The position numbers and the translations under genes were made by a program. Source: Onthophagus taurus (Eukaryota > Arthropoda > Insecta > Coleoptera > Scarabaeidae). Taken from it: 64,000 nt of DNA. The notes under the pieces are model-generated. The model was not told the DNA's origin. It was given only the letters and a program-made list of their open reading frames with translations, and searched no databases. The stretch lies in assembly GCF_036711975.1 (NCBI RefSeq), contig NC_091966.1, positions 27,039,501-27,103,500 of the forward strand, in the 5' to 3' direction. Below are positions 11,920 through 22,763 of the stretch, piece after piece. Each line of letters starts with the position of its first letter. Position 1 is the first letter of the stretch.

Positions 11920-12495
11920 ATGCAAAAATACCTCGCACTTTTAGTTCTTGTTGGAATTAGCTGCGTTGCGGCTGAAACTCCAGTATATGAATGTAAGCAA
12001 TTATATTATATACTTTTTTCAATGTTAATTAACCAATCAATTTAGGTGATAATGGTCTTCCGCTTCCTTCCTCAACCCAAGTCAACGATTGCGAAGAACT
12101 TCCATGTCCCTTAGTACAAGGTTCATTGGTTGAAGCACTGATTTCGTTCAAATCAGAAGTCTACACAGAAGTTTTAAGACCTGAAACGATTGCTTACGCT
12201 CTTGGAGTTGAAGTAAACTATCCTTTAGACGAACCTGATGGTTGCAAAGCTTTAGTTGATCGTTTCTGTCCAATCGATGAAGGAGAAACTGTTAAATACA
12301 AATTACAAATGCCAGTTTTGGATATTTTCCCAAAAGTAAGTATTATTTATAATTTTAATTATTATAAATATATATTCTTAAATGTCTTTCTTTTTTCAGA
12401 TCAATTTATCTTTGAAATTCACCATGTTCGATGAGAACGACGATGGTATGGTTTGTTTCATGCTTGATGCTAAAGTTGTAGGTCCATCCAAATAA
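11920..12495 (+). CDS. NPC2/MD-2-related lipid-recognition secreted protein (3 exons)
   Basis: The exons are 11920-11992, 12046-12335 and 12400-12495. All junctions are GT-AG and the phases add up exactly to 152 residues. Residues 1-18 are a hydrophobic signal peptide. The mature part has the NPC2 pattern: a Cys in the first strand (VYECDNG), paired Cys residues around NDCEELPCPL, DGCKALVDRFCPI in the middle and MVCFM near the end, six to seven Cys in all for the family's disulfides. NPC2-family proteins bind sterols or other lipids in a beta-sandwich pocket; the expanded insect members are secreted into haemolymph, gut or sensillar lymph. The length suits the family (about 150). The gene looks intact, with AATAAA at 12537-12542. 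The ligand cannot be inferred. Confidence 0.93.
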
Positions 12496-12734
12496 TTTAA
12501 AGAAACCCTTTTGTTTGTATATTTTCTGTTAGTATTAATAAACATCTAAAACAAAGTCTGTGTATTATACCTATTGATGGGACGTTTGTTATTGAAAGTG
12601 AAAACATAAAAAATTATAGCTAAAATGTCATACTTAGCATTATTCAAGAATGACCTAGAAGTTTATTCGTAAAATTTAAGAAAATAACTAACGAACATTT
12701 AAATGGTAGAGCGGTATTGATTGTGAGATCAACA

Positions 12735-13420
12735 AATTAATTATAAATGGTCAAGAGAAAACAACAGTGTCAATGTACTTTAAATGGTTGAAAAAATTTT
12801 ATTTATAATTCGTCTGACTAGTTTCGCCTTATAGGCAGCTTCAGAGACTTCGTTAAAAGTTACATCCAGCTCTTCAATAAACATTTATAAGATCGACAGA
12901 TCATGTTGAAAAATATTTTAGAATTTCGAAATAGATTACAAAAATCCAGAAAAACTTTAAAATTATTAAGACGAATACATTTAAAATTCTTTTAATTTTT
13001 TTTTAACAACGACGTAGTTCATCCATTAAAATTTTAAGACGAACACGTTACAAATTAAAAATAGTTGAACTAGGTACTTAGTTGTTAAAAAAAAATGCTT
13101 TTAAAATACTTTTATTTTTTTTAACAACGACGTAGTTCAACCATTTTTAATTTGTAACGTGTTCGTCTAAATAATTTTAAAGTTTTTCTGGATTTTTGTA
13201 ATACATTTCGAAATTCTAAAATATTTTTCAACATGATCTGTCGATTTTATAAATGTTTTTTGAAAAACTGGATGTAACTTTTAACTTTTAACGAAGTCTC
13301 TGAAGATACCTATAAGGCGAAACTAGTCAGACGAATTATAAATAAAATTTTTTCAACCAGTTAAAGTACATTGAAACTTTTGTTTCCTCTTGACCATTTA
13401 TTTCTCTACTGCTAACATGG
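12735..13420. mobile_element. foldback (snap-back) element, about 0.69 kb
   Basis: The outer blocks 12749-12985 and 13160-13410 are imperfect inverted copies of each other; for example TCGTCTGACTAGTTTCGCC at 12812 recurs inverted near 13320. The centre (12990-13160) is a further set of inverted or direct pieces built around AACAACGACGTAGTTCA. There is no coding potential. The structure matches non-autonomous foldback or MITE-like elements. It could equally be two related insertions in opposite orientation, because the CAGCTTCAGAGAC... block resembles the ends of Penelope-like elements. Confidence 0.75.
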
Positions 13421-13599
13421 ATTTAATCAATTTTAACTCGTAAAATTATTATACACTACAGTTGAAAATACTCTCAAACCTCAGATTCTTGGTACTCATG
13501 GTAAAAGCCAAATGTAGATATCATATTTTATATTTATCTTATATTTCGTACAGATGTAAAGCTATAAAGATTAACAATTATACTTTTAACTTCGTCTGA

Positions 13600-14395
13600 T
13601 TAGCAAAATATTTACTAAAGTCCAATCAAGTTCTGACTCTGTGAAACTTCAAGATGATCTTAACTGTTTGCAAAATTACTTCACAAACAATTTTCTTGAC
13701 TTAAATTATGAGAAATGCATACAATCATATAAACGTAATTAGCAGAAAAAGATACACCGTAGACTAATTGTATGACTACAAGTTTGGATAGGAGTGAATG
13801 TTTCTTCTAGCGTAAAGGATCTATGCATCGTTTTCAACTCTAAATTACTTTTCAATAATCATTCGGAAGAATTATTCTCTAAAGCTAATAAGTTTTTACG
13901 TGTCATCAACAGAATTTCCAGATCTTTTACTGACATACAATGTATAAGGTCCTTATAGATGGCCTAAGTCAATAGTGTACTAAATTATGCATCGGTTGTC
14001 TGGAATCCTGTGTATGAGTATACTGTGTGTATTAGCCGCCTTGATTGATTGAAAGAGAAGATTTGCTTGGAATTTAGCTCACAAATTTAACCAAGTCTTC
14101 ACTAAGGCACATTTTAATTCCGTTACATCGAATAATGAATCATTATTGTACTGTCGTGAATATTTTTATTTTGTCGTTTATTACTTTTCGTAATATTATT
14201 TGTAAATCGAACGTGTGTCAATAATACTTCGAGATTTTGTAATTAATTTTGAATATCATTCCTGTTACGTTGTTAATCACTGCTCATTGTTGTTCTTTTG
14301 AATTGTTATTCTTTGTTTTCGTCTTGTTAGTGCATACTATTGTGAGGAGGGTAATCCTCTGTATCCCGAATAACGTATAAATAAATAAAAAATAC
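13600..14395 (+). mobile_element. non-LTR retrotransposon 3' fragment
   Basis: The plus strand shows the post-catalytic RT/thumb region in broken frames: KLQDDLNCLQNYFTNN near 13645, LDLNYEKC near 13700, FLRVINRISRSFTD near 13895 and SVLNYASVVWNPVY near 13970. The 3' end carries a TAAATAAATAAAAAATA tail at about 14375-14395. The catalytic box is missing, so this is a heavily 5'-truncated CR1/Jockey-like copy with many stops. Confidence 0.7.
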
Positions 14396-15560
14396 AAATA
14401 TGTAATTGAAAATTGAAGCAAGAAGAAACACACATCATTGGACTGTATCTCTACATCACAATGCATTGGGCTTGCCGAGTATAATGCGACAAGAAGAAGG
14501 AAAAGTGTGGGTAAGAGAGCAAAAGATGGTGTAATGGATGCGTGAACAAAGATCCATTATATTGCCAGGTATTGACGATTTCATCTATGTTTGAAATGAA
14601 TAATGTTATATCAGTGTAAAATGTACTGAAAATTTTAAACACGTTTTACTGTGTTTTCAAAATCAGTGCCACAAATATTCTCGCAACTACTGGACCGATC
14701 GTAATCAAACTAAGGTAATTATCGAATCCCTTTTTCGATACCAACCATAGTTCCCTTTTTTCGATCTTTTGGAGGCGAAAAAGTGCCTATTTTATTTCAA
14801 TGACTGCCATAACCCGAAAAAAATAATTTTTAAGTTCCGTGTCAATAAGTGCTATTATCAACTTTAAGAAACAAAGTTTTTTTAGTTTAAATAAAAAATG
14901 ACAAAGGTACGCGTTGCACGAAAAACAGTTGTAACAATTTTACCGTTTGAAAATTTTTAACCAAATTTTCACACAATGTAGATAAAATGTAACCTTCTAA
15001 AGCTCTGGAAAGATTAAAAAATGCCTTTTGGTCCCAATCCTAATGAAGGAAAATTGCGAACCTGCACCTCCTCGAGGTAGAAGGCGGCTAACGTTATGGT
15101 AGGGACCAACAATCACCAAACAATCAAAATGGTTAGGTGCTTGCGTCTTGCTTCATCTCATAAGATACTGAGATACTAAGATACATCTCCATTCTGTATT
15201 CCTGGCTATGTGATATTTGCCCTATTACAATAAAATTTAATAAAGAATACGTTTTTCCTGGCTATGAGATATATTCCAATAAATAGATGCTACTATTATG
15301 ATTAAATCATAGATGGAATGTCATCTTTATTTATAAGAATTTTACTCAAGAAATTAAAGAACATGCTAGCTTTAAATGAAGACAATAGACAGAATTTTTA
15401 ATTGATCTGATCATAGTTGAAAATGAAAATAGAAAAATAAGAAAAATGTTTATCATTTTTGTAGTGAATTTTCAGTATTTCTCTAACCTTATAATTTACA
15501 CCACTGAAATTCGAAGTAAAATTTGTTAATTGACTTTTGTCTTTTATTTTCAAATTTTTG
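14396..15560. other. AT-rich DNA, unclassified
   Basis: No coding motif was seen. A small GC-richer patch with a potential hairpin (CCTCCTCGAGG) lies near 15066-15076. The composition elsewhere resembles decayed repeats. I could not assign it to an element. Confidence 0.35.
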
Positions 15561-15599
15561 CTCTATTATTTTGAAAAAGGTTCTGTGTATGATTTCTCC

Positions 15600-16330
15600 A
15601 CTTTAGTTTCGTGCGGAACGTTTTCGACTGTTCGGGTTGTTCGGCCAATGGAAACGATTGTTTAGGTTAAGAGCGCTCGGAGCGAAAGGGTTTAAAATCT
15701 CAGACGGGAAGAAGAACAAGAGAGTTCCTTGGAGGTCAGTTAGTCAGAGTCAGTCAGTCTTGGAGTCCGAGACAGAGTTCAGAGAGAAGTTTTTAGTTAT
15801 GAAGTTTTGATGAGAAGAACTGGATCGTCAGTCCTGGATCAATTGGGAGAGTTCCAGTTGATGAGAGAAACAAAGAAGAGTTCAAGTTGGAGAAGAGGAT
15901 TGAGTCGATCATGAAATGGAGTACAAGTTCTTAGGGTGGATTCCAGTGGAAAGGTTCAGACAAGAAGAGCCGAAACCAAAGAGGGAGCAGTAGGGTCGTT
16001 GGTCGAAAGAAGCCCGTTGCAACGATGAGATTTATAACTCTTTGTGAGTAATTTCATGTAATAATTGTACTAATTGCTTATGTTCCATTTTCTTTGGTAT
16101 ATTTTGTTTGATAAATTTTGTTTGGTACATTTTGTTTGATAAGTTCCGTTTGATAAATTTTGTTTTATTGTTTATTTTGTAATTTGTCCTGATAGTATTG
16201 ATAATTAAAGTAAAGATTAAAAATTAAATTTTCTTTTATTTCCAAATCTTTAACCAAGTTAATAATTGCGTGACAAATTTCCATTTGTCGAAACGCATTG
16301 TACACCCACACGGGAAAGTAAGAGCCGCTC
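15600..16330 (+). repeat. GA-rich, GC-elevated block; possible solo LTR or 5' LTR of a retrotransposon
   Basis: A G/A-rich transcribed-strand bias from 15700 to 15980, including GTCAGTTAGTCAGAGTCAGTC repeats near 15737, is followed by a T-rich segment. It has no coding frame and no homology that I can name. Many insect Gypsy LTRs have such a purine-rich R/U5 region, but I could not find matching TG...CA ends or a primer-binding site, so this call is weak. Confidence 0.25.
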
Positions 16331-16790
16331 CTAACATAGACATTTCACTTACCTCCGGAGAGGGTTGTAGCTTACTTACAAGGGAAGTGTCAAAACTATT
16401 CCTCACCGATTTCATTGCAATTTGACACAGCGATAGTATGGGCCAAATAAAAGTTCACATATGTGTTTAAACATGTTAATAAAACCACTGGAGCGAGTAA
16501 TAAGGGTTGAAAGTCGGTGCAAACGGTACACAGAATGTAAATAAACTTATGCACAAACCTTACCAATTTTGGAAAATTTAAGAAACAGAAACGACAGGGA
16601 GAAAATGAGTTCAAGATGATGAAAAGTGGTCTTGCAAATAATGAATGACAACTTGCATAAATCATTGCGGCACCTAAGAGAACATGCAAATTTCTGTTAC
16701 ATGTCATCGAATGTAAAAAACAAATAACTTTTTGTCGTATAAGTGCAATTTTTTTCAACATTTACAAGCAGGCAACGGTATCTGTCCACT
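16331..16790. other. unassigned DNA
   Basis: The 121-residue minus-strand frame 16761-16396 is hydrophobic but shows no domain, and its complement is equally featureless. I do not regard it as a gene. The edge of the CR1-like element lies near 16800. Confidence 0.35.
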
Positions 16791-16799
16791 TCAGTTCTT

Positions 16800-18110
16800 G
16801 ACTGAATTTTCAGTCTTGGCATAAAATGACAACTTGCTCAATAACATTTTGTGGTGCAACAAAAGTCGTTTCCATATATTGCGTTTTCGGTGAAACTAGG
16901 TAAGACCCCTCAACGCCTCGTGTTAAATGCCAATGTTTCTGATCGTATTTGAAGAAGAATGAATAGTATTCTTTTACAAATATAGCCGTTTCTAAAATTA
17001 ATAAAGATGGTAATGTTAAGATCTTATAATGTTCAAAAACTTTTTACATGAACCTCTGGGTTTCAGTCCAAATACTGCCCAGAAACACTACTTTTGGGCT
17101 ATGAACACGAGATCAACGTCCGCGGAGTGGGCCCAGAAGATTATACCATACCTCAGGCGTGATTCGACACGCGCGTAATACGCACTTAATGTCACATTTA
17201 CAGTCACCAACCGAGAAAAAGTCCAGAGCGCATAACACGATTTATTTATCTTCATAGTAAGATCGTTGATATGTTGTTTCCATAAAAGCTGATAATCAAT
17301 CTTAACTCTTCCACAACCTCTTCCTTGCAGGTAAGTTTTGTACCATTGAATATTAGATCTAATTCGGTTTTTTTTGTAGGCGTTCCTATTGTTATAACGT
17401 TTGTATTTTGTAAGTTTAGTTGTAACTTGTTATTTCAAAACCAAGTTTGCAGTTCACCTACACTGAGCTGAACCAATTCTGACATTTGTTCCTCAGTTTT
17501 TGTAATTAATACTGCAGTGGAGTCATCAGCAAAAAGGATTAGTAGATCCTCTATCACTTCTGGAAGATCATTGAAGTATAGGATAAAGAGGAAAGGTCCC
17601 AATATTGATCCTTGTGGGACGCCTCGCAGAAGCTTTATCCAATCTGATGTAACTTCAGCACCAGTTTGATCATGCGAGACCACCTGCTGTTCTCTTTCTG
17701 ACAAGTAAGATCTGAACCAGTCCAGTGGAAGTCCTTGTATCTCTATAGCTTCCAACTACTTCAATAAATTGTCATGGTGGACACTGTCAAATGCTTTAGT
17801 TAGGTCCATCATTATACAACTGGTAAGATTATTGTTATTAATTCCAGTTTGAATTCGTTCTAATAACTGGAAAATTGCTCTGGTTACAGATCTGCCTTTT
17901 ATATAATCGTTTTGGAACTGGTTAAGTACTTGGTTCTTGGTAACGTAATTTTTTAGTCTTTTCAGGACAAGCTTCTCAAAAACTTTTGCTATGTTAGGAA
18001 TTAGTGCAATTGGCCTTTAATTTGTAAAATCTGATTTATTTCCTTTCTTATAAATCAGTTTATGACGCGGCTCAAGGGTTCTGCAATTTCATCAACGCAC
18101 ATTTTTTGGA
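16800..18110 (-). mobile_element. CR1/Jockey-like non-LTR retrotransposon fragment
   Basis: Reading down the minus strand from 18060, the RT begins with RPIALIPNIAKVFEKLVLKRL, FQNDYIKGRSVTRAI and MMDLTKAFDSVHHDNLL. A stop follows near 17757, and then the frame 17755-17435 has LRGVPQGSILGPFLF and the catalytic LILFADDSTAV (FADD). Downstream of 17435 come WYKTYLQG-like thumb residues, RYGIIFWAHS (about 17130), AIFGLKPRGSCK (about 17070) and HLTRGVEGSY near 16930, which is the usual C-terminal order. The copy lacks its endonuclease and is interrupted by stops. Confidence 0.85.
17435..17755 (-). pseudogene. reverse transcriptase palm fragment (FADD)
   Basis: This 106-residue open segment is the central palm of a non-LTR reverse transcriptase. 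It holds LPLDWFRSYLSEREQ (block 3), GVPQGSILGPFLF (block 4) and LLILFADDST (catalytic block, F in place of the more common Y). The true ORF extends in both directions past stops. Confidence 0.85.
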
Positions 18111-18129
18111 ACAGAGATTGGAATTTCAT

Positions 18130-18830
18130 CATTAAGTCCGTATCGCTCTATATACATATAGTGCCTAACAACAATTTTTTTTCTCGAAATCCGTTAAGGG
18201 TTGCGATGTTTTGGCGGTCGATTTAAATCGCTAAAGGCACCTTCTAAATTATCCTAAAATTTCATCATTTCAGAAGTGTCCATAGGGGTCAAATTCACCC
18301 CCAAATAATAATAATATTTATTTCCATAAATGCCCAATGTACAGAAAACGTCACAAAAAAAAGATACATTGTATGTTTTACAAAGATTTCACAATTTCCT
18401 CTAAATCATGCTAAAATTTTATCAATTTAAGAATTACTCATCGGGGTCAAATTCACCCCTCTTAGAACTGTATTCTATTATATGGTAGAATTTGTCTTAA
18501 TTCGAAGGTGCCCATCAGGGTACAAACATCTCTTCTTCAGGAGTGGGGGTTGAAAAAATTTTTTTACCAAATGGGGATTGTAATCAGTTCTTGAGAGTAA
18601 GAGTGTTTCTTGTATGTGAAATTTGGTGACTTAAATTGTATTGGTTACGGAATTATGAATTTTTTAAGTTTATGGCTGGGATTTATGGATAACTTCACAC
18701 CAGTTACAACGAAATCGGTACCAAATTACAACGAAATCGATGAGGGACACTCTTGTTGTTTCTAAAAATTTTAGCACCATATTTTCAGGATTAATGAAAT
18801 ATTAAGGATAAAAAAATCTCAACATAAATA
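18130..18830. repeat. degenerate tandem repeats with GGGGTCAAATTCACCCC cores
   Basis: A block of about 60 bp (AATTTCATCATTT... then GGGGTCAAATTCACCCC) at 18241-18302 recurs at about 18400-18460, and a weaker third form is near 18495-18530. Each core is a short palindrome (GGGGTCAAATTCACCCC, GGGGTGAATTTGACCCC inverted). An AATAATAATAATATTTATT segment at 18305-18325 looks like the tail of a small reversed non-LTR insertion. The class is unknown. Confidence 0.5.
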
Positions 18831-18838
18831 AGAAACAT

Positions 18839-20941
18839 TTATTGTATTTTAGATAGTACAGCAGCTCTTCTATCCGAATTTTGAAACAAAGCTCGAATTA
18901 AATTCTTCAACTCCTCTCCTTTAAAATGCAAGGCTAAAGGTCCTTTTCCATCCGCCCAACGATCCGATATTTCTAATAAATTTGCACTTAATAAAAACGA
19001 CAATTCATTTAATTTATGCCATAGATCAACGTGTACATAAACGTCTTTTTGATCAGCAAATAATTTAGGTCCTCTTGTAAAAATAACTTTTAAGACATCA
19101 ACTAATTGATCTCCTGCATCTGAGTTAATATCTGTGTATTTTAAAACTGCATCAATTATAGTTTTGCATAAAAAGTTGAGGGTTATTCCAAGATTTTTGT
19201 TATAATCCGTATGAGATAAAACTTTATTCCATACGGTTCTTAATAATTCTTGTTGCCTTAAACATTGTCGTATTGATTTCTCAGTAATTGGTTCTAATTT
19301 TTCTAAACAAATAACATTAACTAATCCAGACTCATTCATAATTTGCTCCATTTGATTAATTTGTTGATTGATAAATTCATTAAACATTTGATGTCCTTTT
19401 GATCTCAAACTGTATATTTCAAATGAAAATAAATCTTGGTCAATATTTAAAATTGATTTCATCTTATTTCCGTAAATTTCTTCGAATTTTATTATTTTAT
19501 AAGAAATATAATTGCAATTATTTAGAAATAAGGCAACTTGTTGGGGGATTGTTTCTAAGAGTTTTTTGTGATGTTTTGAAACTGTATCACCGTAGATGCC
19601 AAAAATATTTGTTAAAGTTTCATATAATGGTTTTGCTGTGTTATAATCACTATTCACGATTTGTTTGAATATATTTTCAGTAAAATTTAATAAATCTATA
19701 CAACACTTAGAAACCGATCTTTGATAAAACACATCAAGGTCAATTTTAAATGGATTATTTAAATCAACAGGTTCACCAACTTCAATCATATTATGAAGAT
19801 CTTTCTTCATTAGTTCTTTTGCTATCCTCAAATAAGATTCACATTTCTTTTGAACATAAAGGTTATCAACATTTTTAACATGACTCGATAAATAGTGCAT
19901 GTCATTGGAAAATAATCCACTTTCTATTAAAATCTTTTCAAGTTCTTCAACTTCTTTTATTATTAAGTGATAATTTTGTAATTCATCGGATGTGTTTGGA
20001 ATTGTGTCATTTAAACAATTTTTTATAATTAATTCTGATAAATTATCTTTAATGTCATTTCCTATATATTGTAATGTTGAACCAATTTTTAGGGGAAAAT
20101 TAAAATGTTTATCTAAAAAATCAATTACAATTTTTAAATTTTCAAATACAACTTTAAAGGTGCTTTTAGTTTCTGTTAAAACTTCTAATTGTAATGATTT
20201 TATAGTAACAGTTGATGTTTTGATATTAACAGAACAATTAATTAGCAAACAAAGGATTGATTCCCATAAAAATCTGGCGATATCATTTAATATTTGAATG
20301 TGATCATCATTTTCAGCATATGCTAACAATAATTCTTTTAATAAATTATCATTAATAATTGTAAATGAAACAATTTTCTCCTCACTTTTATACTCAATTG
20401 TTTCACAAATATCCTCATTCATTTTTGTAAACAATAGTTTTAATTTTGAACTGATATCGCTTTGAATGTTATCCACAATGTTTAAATTTTCAATCGATCT
20501 TAGAACATCCATCTCTTTCTCAATCTCCTTCATCAATTTAATAACATCCAAATACTTTTGATTCTCAAATAAAGTATCCACCTCTAAAAGAAACTCATGA
20601 ATGCTAATTAAATGGTTCAATATATCAATTTCTTCTTTAGTTTCAACCAACGTTTTCTTGTAATTCACCACATCAATTTCAACCGTTTGTATCTGTTGTT
20701 TTGTTACATCAGTTATAGACTTCTCCAATTCAGATAAAGTAGCCGCTGCTGAAGTAATTTTCTTCTTAAAGTTTAGTCCTTGCCGCGCAGGAAACGTGTA
20801 TTGCACGAAAACATCGTCCAAATAACCTAAAAATTCTTTTTTAATTTTTTCCACACTATGTTCTAAATCGGGGGTCTTTTTAATTATCGCATCTACGTCC
20901 ATTTTATTTGCAGCAGATATCACTTCTCTTAAAAAACTCAT
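18839..20941 (-). CDS. Zw10: ZW10 kinetochore / ER-Golgi tethering protein
   Basis: This is a single uninterrupted exon of 700 residues, near the family's 720-780. ZW10 is the scaffold of the RZZ complex (Rod-Zwilch-ZW10), which recruits dynein and Mad1-Mad2 to unattached kinetochores. It also acts in the NRZ/Dsl1 tether with RINT1 and NAG for Golgi-to-ER vesicles. The N-terminal 150 residues are coiled-coil-like (heptads through VEKIKKEFLGYLDDVF and VETKEEIDILNHLISI). The helical middle is divergent. The C-terminal signature ELKNLIRALFQNSDRRAAVL is nearly invariant in ZW10 proteins and makes the call firm. The start at 20941 gives the usual short N-terminus. The stop lies within an AATAAA signal, so the 3' UTR may be very short. 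No frame damage was seen; lack of introns is compatible with an old retrocopy or simple intron loss. Confidence 0.93.
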   Translation of the reverse strand: MSFLREVISAANKMDVDAIIKKTPDLEHSVEKIKKEFLGYLDDVFVQYTFPARQGLNFKKKITSAAATLSELEKSITDVTKQQIQTVEIDVVNYKKTLVETKEEIDILNHLISIHEFLLEVDTLFENQKYLDVIKLMKEIEKEMDVLRSIENLNIVDNIQSDISSKLKLLFTKMNEDICETIEYKSEEKIVSFTIINDNLLKELLLAYAENDDHIQILNDIARFLWESILCLLINCSVNIKTSTVTIKSLQLEVLTETKSTFKVVFENLKIVIDFLDKHFNFPLKIGSTLQYIGNDIKDNLSELIIKNCLNDTIPNTSDELQNYHLIIKEVEELEKILIESGLFSNDMHYLSSHVKNVDNLYVQKKCESYLRIAKELMKKDLHNMIEVGEPVDLNNPFKIDLDVFYQRSVSKCCIDLLNFTENIFKQIVNSDYNTAKPLYETLTNIFGIYGDTVSKHHKKLLETIPQQVALFLNNCNYISYKIIKFEEIYGNKMKSILNIDQDLFSFEIYSLRSKGHQMFNEFINQQINQMEQIMNESGLVNVICLEKLEPITEKSIRQCLRQQELLRTVWNKVLSHTDYNKNLGITLNFLCKTIIDAVLKYTDINSDAGDQLVDVLKVIFTRGPKLFADQKDVYVHVDLWHKLNELSFLLSANLLEISDRWADGKGPLALHFKGEELKNLIRALFQNSDRRAAVLSKIQ

Positions 20942-21140
20942 TCTTTGTAAAATATAACCTTTATTTTTTTATGTTCAATAAATGACAGTTAACACAACAA
21001 GTTGACAGATAATTTAAAATATTCAAAGTACCAACTGTATAGATTGAGATAAAATTTAAAGATTAGATTTATTTTTCATTTTGTTTTATTAATATATTTT
21101 AAATATCTTTGATTAAGTTCATTATTTAATATAACAAATT
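20942..21140. promoter_or_regulatory. upstream region of Zw10
   Basis: About 200 bp of AT-rich sequence separate the Zw10 start from the Gypsy-like sequence. The Zw10 promoter must lie here or within the repeat. No TATA box in a convincing position was noted. Confidence 0.35.
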
Positions 21141-21345
21141 TATTAAATATACGTAATGACTACTTTCTTTTACATAACTTTAACTCCTTTTTCTATGTTG
21201 CTCTCTTCTCATTGTTAGATGGCGCTACTTCGACTTCTACATGTCTCTTCTTTTCTAAAATTAAATATTTGTTGATTTTTTTGATCATTTTTCGTGCTAA
21301 ACCGTTTCTTTATCATGTCTTCTTGTCTTTCCCTTATATCTATTC

Positions 21346-22763
21346 TACAGGGTTATTATAAATGATAGACCCATTTTTAAAGATGAATATTTATTAAAGT
21401 ACAGATCCAAAATGAACAATCTTTATACCAATGGAAAGAGGAAGTTTCAAAGTTTTTTTGCAATACACTATAAATGTTCAATGTGTCCACCGTCCGCTGC
21501 ACAGCAAACATCTATGCGATAGCCGTTACTGTTACTGTTACTGAGTGCACAGCATCTGTGATACGGTTCCGCAGATCTTCCTTAACATAACCCCATAAGA
21601 AGTAGTCACATAGAGTGAGATCAGGAGATCTCGGTGGCCAAAAGTGGAGAGTCAGGTCTTCATTTCCCCTGCGACCTATCCAGCGTTGAGAAAGGGCTGC
21701 ATTCAAAAAGCCTCGTACATGAAGGTGCCAATGGGGCGGAGCTCCGTCCTGTTGGAAAATGAAGTCCTGTGAATCTTCCATAACTTTAGGAAACAACCAT
21801 TGTTCCAACATATGCAGGTACGTAGTTCCAGTTACAGATCTTTCCGCAAAGAAAAATGGTCCATAAACGTTTGTACGAGATACGGCACAGAACACGTTTA
21901 CTTTCGGTGAGTCTCTTTCGTGTTGCAATGTTGAATGTGGATTTTGCAAATCCCATATGCGAATATTATGTCTGTTGACTTTTCCACTAAGGTGGAAAGT
22001 CGCTTCATCACTAAAAATGATACGCTGCAGAAACGCGTCATCCTCCATCATTCCTAGCACATAACTACAAAATTCGAAACGCTTCTCTTTGTCATTATGG
22101 TTGTGAGCCTGCATAAGTTGTAATCGGTAAGGCTTTTACAGCAAACGCCGCCTCAGAAGTTTCCAGACTGTTGACTGGGATATTCCGAGTTCTCTACTAG
22201 CTCTATTGGTAGACTTTGTTGGACTGCGACCAAAACTTTCTTCAATACGTCTGACATGATCCTCAGATACACGCGGTCGACCTGTGCTTTTCCCTTTACA
22301 CACACTTTCAGTTCGTAGAAATTGTGTAAACCAACGCTTAATGCTTTTTCTAGTTGGTGGTTCGATACCGAATTTTGTACGAAATGCCCGCTGCACTACA
22401 ATTTGTGACTCACTGCTTGCGAACTCAAGAACGCAGAAAACCTTGTGCTCCACGGTAGCCATCTCACTCACTTTTGACGAAGACGTACATATTTATTGTT
22501 ATAAGACAAAACGAATAATAAAATTATGTTTATTTGTCGCTATGATGCGATATACCGCAATCGCCTTCTTTTCTACTTAGTACTTTTACAGAGAGGAAAC
22601 GAACGGATGCTGTCAGACGGTGGCCCATTGAACATTTATAATGTATTGCAAAAAAACTTTGAACTTTCCTCTTTCCATTGGTATAAAGATTGTTCATTTT
22701 GGATCTGTACTTTAATAAATATTCATCTGTAAAAATGGGTCCATCATTTATAATAACCCTGTA
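21346..22763 (-). mobile_element. mariner-like transposon, full length, one stop codon from open
   Basis: Terminal inverted repeats of about 145 bp with only about five mismatches run from 21346 and, inverted, from 22763, each starting TACAGGGTTATTATAAATGA. TA flanks both ends. The element is 1.4 kb and sits inside the Gypsy fragment, so it is the younger insertion. The transposase occupies most of the interior on the minus strand. The high similarity of the repeats suggests a fairly recent arrival. Confidence 0.93.
21512..22471 (-). pseudogene. mariner-family transposase with a single in-frame stop
   Basis: The two open frames 22471-22136 and 22114-21512 are in the same phase, separated by one TAA (22134-22136). 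The original protein was about 319 residues. The N-terminal half has paired helix-turn-helix motifs (RAFRTKFGIEPPTRKSIKRW; RASRELGISQSTVWKLL) joined by a GRPR hook. The catalytic part shows IIFSDEATFHLSG (first Asp), FIFQQDGAPPH (second Asp) and RSPDLTLCDYFLWG (third Asp), with about 46 residues between the last two, wider than classical mariner DD34D. The family occurs across arthropods. Apart from the stop and a slightly degraded C-terminal tail it looks complete. Confidence 0.92.

Noticed and set aside
14396..15200. Helitron-like element
   Set aside because: A small GC hairpin near 15066 suggested it, but there is no TC start/CTRR end pair or Rep/helicase sequence.
16396..16761. 121-residue minus-strand hydrophobic frame
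   Set aside because: No recognisable family, no supporting start context, and it borders a CR1-like fragment. Hydrophobicity follows from T-rich codons.
19399..20297. Plus-strand frames of 89-101 residues
   Set aside because: They lie antisense within the intact Zw10 coding exon and show no motif.
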